Assembly (NCBI GenBank): GCA_949398305.1
Contig: CASLVD010000001.1
Coordinates: 17,568 to 81,567 of the forward strand
Source: an uncultured Candidatus Melainabacteria bacterium
Lineage (GTDB): Bacteria; Cyanobacteriota; Vampirovibrionia; Gastranaerophilales; Gastranaerophilaceae
Reading direction: 5' to 3'
DNA: 64,000 nt
Shown here: positions 59,056-64,000 of the stretch, piece after piece
Layout of the letters: every line of letters starts with the position of its first letter
Numbering within the stretch: the stretch's first letter is position 1
Notes under the pieces: model-generated
What the model was told of the DNA's origin: nothing
The model's database searches: none
The model's input: only the letters and a program-made list of their open reading frames with translations
Translations under genes and position numbers: made by a program

Positions 59056-61701
59056 ATGACAGAAAAACGAGTATGGCTTTTCAGAGAAGGAAATGCTGAT
59101 ATGCGTAACCTTCTTGGCGGTAAAGGCGCTAACTTGGCAGAAATGACAAACTTAGGTTTGCCTGTTCCTCCGGGTTTAACTATTACCACTGAAACTTGTA
59201 TGGCTTATATTAATAATGGCAACAAAATGCCTGAAGGTTTGATGGATGAAGTTAAAGTTGCTTTAAAAGAAGTTGAAGCTCAAAAAGGACAAAAATTCGG
59301 TGATGCTGAAAATCCTTTATTAGTATCAGTTAGATCCGGTGCAAGAGTTTCTATGCCAGGTATGATGGAAACAATCCTTAACCTTGGTTTGAACGACCAA
59401 ACAGTAGAAGCTATGATTAAATTAACTAACAATCCTAGATTCTGCTACGATTCATACAGAAGATTCTTAACAATGTTCGGTTCAGTTGCCTGGGAAATGG
59501 ACAGACAAAAATACTTCGAATCTGAATTAGAAAAAGTTAAAGAACGTGAAGGCGTTAAACAAGATACAGAAATCTCAGCTGAAGGTTTGAAATCTTTAAT
59601 CCCTGTATATAAAAACTTAATCAAAGAAGTTACAGGAAAAGAATTCCCTCAAGATCCATATGTACAACTTCAAGAAGCAATTGAAGCAGTATTCAGATCT
59701 TGGAATATTCCTCGTGCTGTAGCTTACAGAAATATGAACAAAATTGATCACAATTTCGGTACTGCAGTTAACGTTCAATCAATGGTATTTGGTAACATGG
59801 GTGACGATTGTGCAACAGGTGTTTCATTCACTCGTAACCCTGCTACAGGTGAAAACAAATTCTACGGCGAATACTTAACAAACGCTCAAGGTGAAGACGT
59901 TGTTGCAGGTATCAGAACTCCAAAACCTATTGCAGAATTGGAAACTGAAATGCCGGATTTATACAAACAATATGTTGATATCGCTAAAAAACTTGAACTT
60001 GGTTATAAAGATGTTCAAGATATGGAATTTACTATTGAACGCGGTAAATTATATATTCTTCAAACTCGTAACGGTAAAAGAACTGCAGCTGCAGCTGTAA
60101 AAATTGCCGTTGATATGTGCGAAGAAGGTATTATTACTAAAGAAAGAGCAATTCAATTAGTTGACCCTTATTCAGTAAACCAAATTCTTCTTCCTTGCTT
60201 TGATTCAAAAGCAATGGACGAAGCTCATAAAATTGCTCAAGGTGTAAACGCATCTCCGGGTGCTGCTGTTGGTAAAATCGTATTTGATACAGAAGAAGCT
60301 GCAAAACGCGGCGAAGCCGGTGAAAAAGTTATCTTAGTTCGTGTTGAAACATGTCCTGATGATATTCACGGTATGGCTGTTTCTCAAGGTGTACTTACAC
60401 TAAGAGGCGGTGCTACATCTCACGCAGCAGTTGTTGCTAAAGGTATGGGTAAACCTTGTGTTTCAGGTTGTGAAGATATGAAAATCGACCTTGCTAACGA
60501 AACTTTAACAGGTTTTGACGGTAAAGTTTACCACAAAGATGATATCATCTCTCTTGACGGCGGCAAAGGTATTGTTATGGAAGGCGCTGTTAAACTTGTA
60601 GAAGCAAGAATTGATGAAAACTGGAATAAATTCTTCTCTTGGGTTGACGAAATCAAACAATTAAAAGTTGAAGCAAACGCTGATACTCCTAAAGATATCG
60701 AAAATGCATTAAAATTCGGTGCTGAAGGTGTTGGTCTTTGCAGAACAGAACACATGTTCATGGATCCTGACAGACTTCCGTGGGTACAAAAAATGATTAT
60801 CGCAGGAACTCCTGAAGCTCGTAGAGAAGCTTTAGATAAACTTCTCCCAATGCAATATTCAGATTTCTATGCAATGTTCAAAGCTATCGGTGAAAAACCG
60901 ATGACAGTAAGACTTTTAGATCCGCCTCTTCACGAATTCCTTCCTTCAAAAGAAGATTTAATCGCTGAAGTTGCAACTCTAAAAGCTCAAGGTAAAGATG
61001 CTAAAGAAAAAGAAGAACTTCTTCACGTTGTAGAAGGACTTTCTGAATCTAACCCTATGATGGGTCTTCGCGGATGCCGTCTTGGTTTAACTTATCCTGA
61101 AATTAACGAAATGCAAGTAAGAGCAATCTTTGAAGCTGCATGTGATGTTAAAAAAGAAGGTATTGATGTTAAACCTTGGGTAATGATTCCTCTTATCGGT
61201 CACGTTAACGAGTTAAAAGTAGCTAAAGAAATCTTAGAAAAAGTTGCTGAACTTGTTATGGCTGAAAAAGGTATCAAAGTAGAATACAAATTCGGTACAA
61301 TGATTGAAATTCCTCGTGCAGCACTTACAGCTGATGAAGTTGCTGAATACGCAGAATTCTTCTCATTCGGTACAAACGACTTAACTCAAATGACATTTGG
61401 TTACTCACGTGATGATGCTGAAGGTAAATTCTTGAACAGATACGTTGAACAAAAAATCTTACCTTCTAACCCATTTGAAACACTTGATACAAAAGGTGTT
61501 GGTAAATTGGTTGAAATGTCAATGAAATTAGGTAAAGCTGTAAATCCTTCACTTGTTGGCGGTGTTTGCGGTGAACACGGTGGTGACCCTGATTCAGTTA
61601 AATTCTGTCACAGAATTGGATTGAACTACACATCTTGTTCTCCATTCAGAATTCCTCAAGCAAAACTTGCAGCTGCTCAAGCAGTTGTAGAAGGTAAATA
61701 G
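59056..61701 (+). CDS. ppdK: pyruvate, phosphate dikinase
   Basis: LLGGKGANLAEMTNLGLPVPPGLTITTETC, RSGARVSMPGMMETILNLGLND, LRGGATSHAAVVAKGMGKPCVSG, CGEHGGDPDSVKFCH. Confidence 0.97.
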   Translation: MTEKRVWLFREGNADMRNLLGGKGANLAEMTNLGLPVPPGLTITTETCMAYINNGNKMPEGLMDEVKVALKEVEAQKGQKFGDAENPLLVSVRSGARVSMPGMMETILNLGLNDQTVEAMIKLTNNPRFCYDSYRRFLTMFGSVAWEMDRQKYFESELEKVKEREGVKQDTEISAEGLKSLIPVYKNLIKEVTGKEFPQDPYVQLQEAIEAVFRSWNIPRAVAYRNMNKIDHNFGTAVNVQSMVFGNMGDDCATGVSFTRNPATGENKFYGEYLTNAQGEDVVAGIRTPKPIAELETEMPDLYKQYVDIAKKLELGYKDVQDMEFTIERGKLYILQTRNGKRTAAAAVKIAVDMCEEGIITKERAIQLVDPYSVNQILLPCFDSKAMDEAHKIAQGVNASPGAAVGKIVFDTEEAAKRGEAGEKVILVRVETCPDDIHGMAVSQGVLTLRGGATSHAAVVAKGMGKPCVSGCEDMKIDLANETLTGFDGKVYHKDDIISLDGGKGIVMEGAVKLVEARIDENWNKFFSWVDEIKQLKVEANADTPKDIENALKFGAEGVGLCRTEHMFMDPDRLPWVQKMIIAGTPEARREALDKLLPMQYSDFYAMFKAIGEKPMTVRLLDPPLHEFLPSKEDLIAEVATLKAQGKDAKEKEELLHVVEGLSESNPMMGLRGCRLGLTYPEINEMQVRAIFEAACDVKKEGIDVKPWVMIPLIGHVNELKVAKEILEKVAELVMAEKGIKVEYKFGTMIEIPRAALTADEVAEYAEFFSFGTNDLTQMTFGYSRDDAEGKFLNRYVEQKILPSNPFETLDTKGVGKLVEMSMKLGKAVNPSLVGGVCGEHGGDPDSVKFCHRIGLNYTSCSPFRIPQAKLAAAQAVVEGK

Positions 61702-61721
61702 TTTACCGATAAAATTTAAGT

Positions 61722-61757
61722 ATGGCGTGAACCATCCGGTTCGCGCCATATTTTTTA
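61722..61757. terminator. rho-independent terminator after ppdK
   Basis: ATGGCGTGAACCatccGGTTCGCGCCATATTTTTT. Confidence 0.85.
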
Positions 61758-61767
61758 TATACAATTT

Positions 61768-62484
61768 TTATTTAGTTTTCCAAGGGTAATCAGATGCCAT
61801 TTCCCAGCCATCGTTCATAATAAGTGCGGCACACCAATAACCTGAACCGTTTGGTTTGCAAGCGTTATAATTGGAACCTTTTGGACCGACTTTATTTCTT
61901 GAATATGTACCAAAAAGCCAAACAGCAGGTGAACCTGCATCTCCTAAGGGTCTAAGCCCGTATTTAGATGAAAAGAAAAATAGGAATGTATCTTTTCCTA
62001 TGGTGTTAGGTTTTGCTAAACCATTTATGTCAATTCCAACCCATATACCATTTTCATCAGCCTGGTTCATATTCATAGAAACCATTGAACCATCAAGCAG
62101 AGTAAAATGAGCAGTTGTCGTACTTCCGGCCATATATGTTGTTCCACCGTAATTTGATCCGTTCAGATTTTTCCTTGGGGCTTTGTTCCATAATTCTTGC
62201 GAGGTATATTTATCTAAATATTTTATATGATTTGCTAAATATGTTTTAAAGAATTGTTCGCCGTTCAATTTTGTATTCCAAGATTCGACTTCACCATTTT
62301 CATCTTCAGAAAGTCTTATTGACTGTTGAACTATACTATATGCGCGTTTTAACCTTGTAACGATCTGTTTTTTTTGATAAGCCGTCATAAGTGTCGGAAT
62401 TGTCATTGCTGCAACAACACCAATTATACCGAGTGTAATTAATACTTCTGCTAAAGTAAAACCTGCTTTAAAAGCTTTTTTCAT
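61768..62484 (-). CDS. type IV prepilin-like / pseudopilin protein
   Basis: MKKAFKAGFTLAEVLITLGIIGVVAAMTIPTLMTAYQKK; DINGLAKPNTIGKDTFLFFF. Confidence 0.88.
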   Translation of the reverse strand: MKKAFKAGFTLAEVLITLGIIGVVAAMTIPTLMTAYQKKQIVTRLKRAYSIVQQSIRLSEDENGEVESWNTKLNGEQFFKTYLANHIKYLDKYTSQELWNKAPRKNLNGSNYGGTTYMAGSTTTAHFTLLDGSMVSMNMNQADENGIWVGIDINGLAKPNTIGKDTFLFFFSSKYGLRPLGDAGSPAVWLFGTYSRNKVGPKGSNYNACKPNGSGYWCAALIMNDGWEMASDYPWKTK

Positions 62485-62527
62485 ATTTCATCTCCTTATT
62501 AAAAATATAATCCCATTATATCGCATG

Positions 62528-62578
62528 ACGGTATATTAATCAATATTAATACAATTTATATACTAAAGAACGGTATTT
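62528..62578. promoter_or_regulatory. direct repeat between prepilin and XRE genes, candidate operator
   Basis: ACGGTATAT (62528-62536) and ACGGTATTT (62570-62578), 42 bp apart. Confidence 0.4.
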
Positions 62579-62610
62579 ATATTTATCTTAATCTTAACTA
62601 GAATCAATAT

Positions 62611-62925
62611 ATGGATATTGAAGAATTTAGAAAGTGTTTTGGGGAGAATCTTAAAAATCTTAGGAAAAACAAAGGTCTTACTCAGAGTGAGTTAGCAGAA
62701 TCTATAGGATTGGAAACTCATAATTTGAATCGTATTGAAAACGGTAAAAGTTTTCCGCAGGTAAAAACATTGATTAATATAATTAATTATTTTAATATTT
62801 TACCTTATGAGCTATTTACGAATAAAAATGATAAAATTACATCTATAGTTGGTCTCCTAAATAAAAATCCTGAAAAACTTGATGATTTTTCAAAGATTTT
62901 AAATGCTTTAACGTCAAAAAATTAA
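62611..62925 (+). CDS. XRE-family HTH transcriptional regulator
   Basis: NLKNLRKNKGLTQSELAESIGLETHNLNRIENGKSFPQVKTLINIINYFNILPYELF. Confidence 0.9.
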   Translation: MDIEEFRKCFGENLKNLRKNKGLTQSELAESIGLETHNLNRIENGKSFPQVKTLINIINYFNILPYELFTNKNDKITSIVGLLNKNPEKLDDFSKILNALTSKN

Positions 62926-62964
62926 TAATTAGCAAGAATTATTTTTTAGGGATTTAATACAAAT

Positions 62965-63549
62965 ATGAAAATTTCACCCATAGGAAATGTACCGCAAAGC
63001 TTGAATATTGTAAGAGCAAATAGAATTCCATTCGGCGGGAATACTGTTCCTATAGACGATGTTCGCAACAATTTTACTTTTGAAAAATCAATAGAGGGTT
63101 TGTTGGCAAAAGATACAATAAAAGGTTCATTTATTGCGAAAGGAAAGAGTTACGGTCAAGAGTATAATTTAAATATTGATAGAAAATCTGATTTAACCAC
63201 TATAACGGGAAAAATTGGAACAAAAGGTGTTGAAGTCAAATCAGAACGTAAGGGTAGTTTTTGGAAAGGTTATTATTTTCAAATAGACGGTTATGTCGGA
63301 AATAAGAAGGTTTCAATGATTGAGAAACCTGTGTTTTTTGATGCAGAAAGAATTTATGGTAAATTTGGTAGTGAAGATATAAGTTTAACCCATCAGCATT
63401 TCAGACATAATGATATGATTACGGGGCCTGGTGTTAATATGCAGTTAATGTTTTATACTGAAGGGAATAGGCAGCCAAAATATGTAGGGAAATACGAATT
63501 ATCACCGGAATTTTTACCAATATTAGCCGGTTTAACCAGATTTTTATAA
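62965..63549 (+). CDS. hypothetical protein with N-terminal F-x-G-type tag
   Basis: MKISPIGNVPQSLNIVRANRIPFGGN; beta-rich sequence. Confidence 0.55.
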   Translation: MKISPIGNVPQSLNIVRANRIPFGGNTVPIDDVRNNFTFEKSIEGLLAKDTIKGSFIAKGKSYGQEYNLNIDRKSDLTTITGKIGTKGVEVKSERKGSFWKGYYFQIDGYVGNKKVSMIEKPVFFDAERIYGKFGSEDISLTHQHFRHNDMITGPGVNMQLMFYTEGNRQPKYVGKYELSPEFLPILAGLTRFL

Positions 63550-63579
63550 AATTTTTTCAAAAAAATTTAAAAAAGGGGG

Positions 63580-63607
63580 TTTACAAAAAAAAATCAGCAT
63601 GTAGAAT
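63580..63607 (+). promoter_or_regulatory. sigma-70-type promoter for tRNA-Ala
   Basis: TTTACA, 16-nt spacer, TAGAAT, upstream of the tRNA. Confidence 0.5.
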
Positions 63608-63656
63608 AAAAAGTGTAGCCGAGAAATAAATAACATTTGTTCTTGGTGACCCAAAT

Positions 63657-63729
63657 GGGGGTTTAGCTCAGCTGGTAGAGCACCTGCTTTGCACGCAGGG
63701 GGTCAGGAGTTCGAATCTCCTAACCTCCA
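63657..63729 (+). tRNA. tRNA-Ala(TGC)
   Basis: GGGGGTTTAGCTCAGCTGGTAGAGCACCTGCTTTGCACGCAGGGGGTCAGGAGTTCGAATCTCCTAACCTCCA folds as a cloverleaf, anticodon TGC. Confidence 0.95.
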
Positions 63730-63768
63730 AAATAAAAAGAGACACTATAGAGTGTCTCTTTTTATTTT
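63730..63768. terminator. rho-independent terminator after tRNA-Ala
   Basis: AAAATAAAAAGAGACACTatagAGTGTCTCTTTTTATTTT. Confidence 0.85.
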
Positions 63769-63850
63769 GTTATGTTTTGGAATGAAAATCTCAAATTAGT
63801 GTGATGTGGTTTACGGGTAATTGATAGAAACTGATAGCAGGCAAATTGAT

Positions 63851-64000
63851 TTATAACATTTCAACAGGAATATAAGGGAAGGTATCACTAATTTCTTTAG
63901 CTTTGGATACGTAAGAATTTCTTGCTTTCAAACCTTCATTGTTTGCACGTCTTTCAATATAATTCATTTTATACTTCTTATAGTCTTGATAATAAGGAAT
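63851..64000 (-). CDS. partial C-terminus of an unidentified protein
   Basis: Minus-strand reading IPYYQDYKKYKMNYIERRANNEGLKARNSYVSKAKEISDTFPYIPVEML*. Confidence 0.5.
   Translation of the reverse strand: MPYYQDYKKYKMNYIERRANNEGLKARNSYVSKAKEISDTFPYIPVEML

Noticed and set aside
42188-61701. aroC, nadA, rlmB, rpoD, lysC and ppdK as noteworthy
   Set aside because: Ordinary housekeeping genes with intact motifs and no unusual structure.
63657-63729. tRNA-Ala as part of an rRNA operon spacer
   Set aside because: No 16S or 23S sequence on either side within the window; it has its own promoter-like sequence and terminator.

Overview
AT-rich bacterial chromosome window, about 64 kb. It looks Gram-negative: autotransporter-like barrel, PilM/N/O-type genes and KdsC-like and heptosyltransferase-like enzymes. 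The gene content (many 'FTLAEVLITLGIIGVVAAMTIP' prepilins, dapL, short N-terminal 'F-x-G' tags) fits an uncultured gut Melainabacteria/Gastranaerophilales-type genome; this taxonomic guess is inference only. Most of the window is ordinary chromosome: proBA, ftsZ, dapL, aroC, nadA, rlmB, rpoD-type sigma, lysC, ppdK, rnhA, a UvrD-type helicase, carbonic anhydrase, tRNA-Met(CAT) and tRNA-Ala(TGC). Accessory content: (i) the end of a Mu-type transposable element (MuA-like DDE transposase plus MuB-like AAA ATPase) running off the left edge; (ii) a RhuM-family gene flanked by copies of a structured TTGCACT-iteron repeat; (iii) four type IV prepilin-like genes, every one divergently paired with its own small XRE-type HTH gene, three of them with visible repeated/palindromic motifs in the shared intergenic region; (iv) a ~6.2 kb repeat autotransporter split by a 1-nt frameshift; (v) a 1937-aa papain-like protein carrying a C9 tract near its 5' end; (vi) a protease-rich set (three matrixin-like paralogs with different third zinc ligands, a calpain-like, a SprA-like and an HExxH-like protein); (vii) a polymorphic-toxin-like protein with repeated 'SINDYLLKHN' modules; (viii) several unrelated, mostly signal-peptide-less proteins sharing a short N-terminal 'MKI...F-x-G' tag. 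The best candidates for something undescribed are the prepilin/XRE divergent cassettes and the shared N-terminal tag. No database search was possible; all family calls come from motif recognition.
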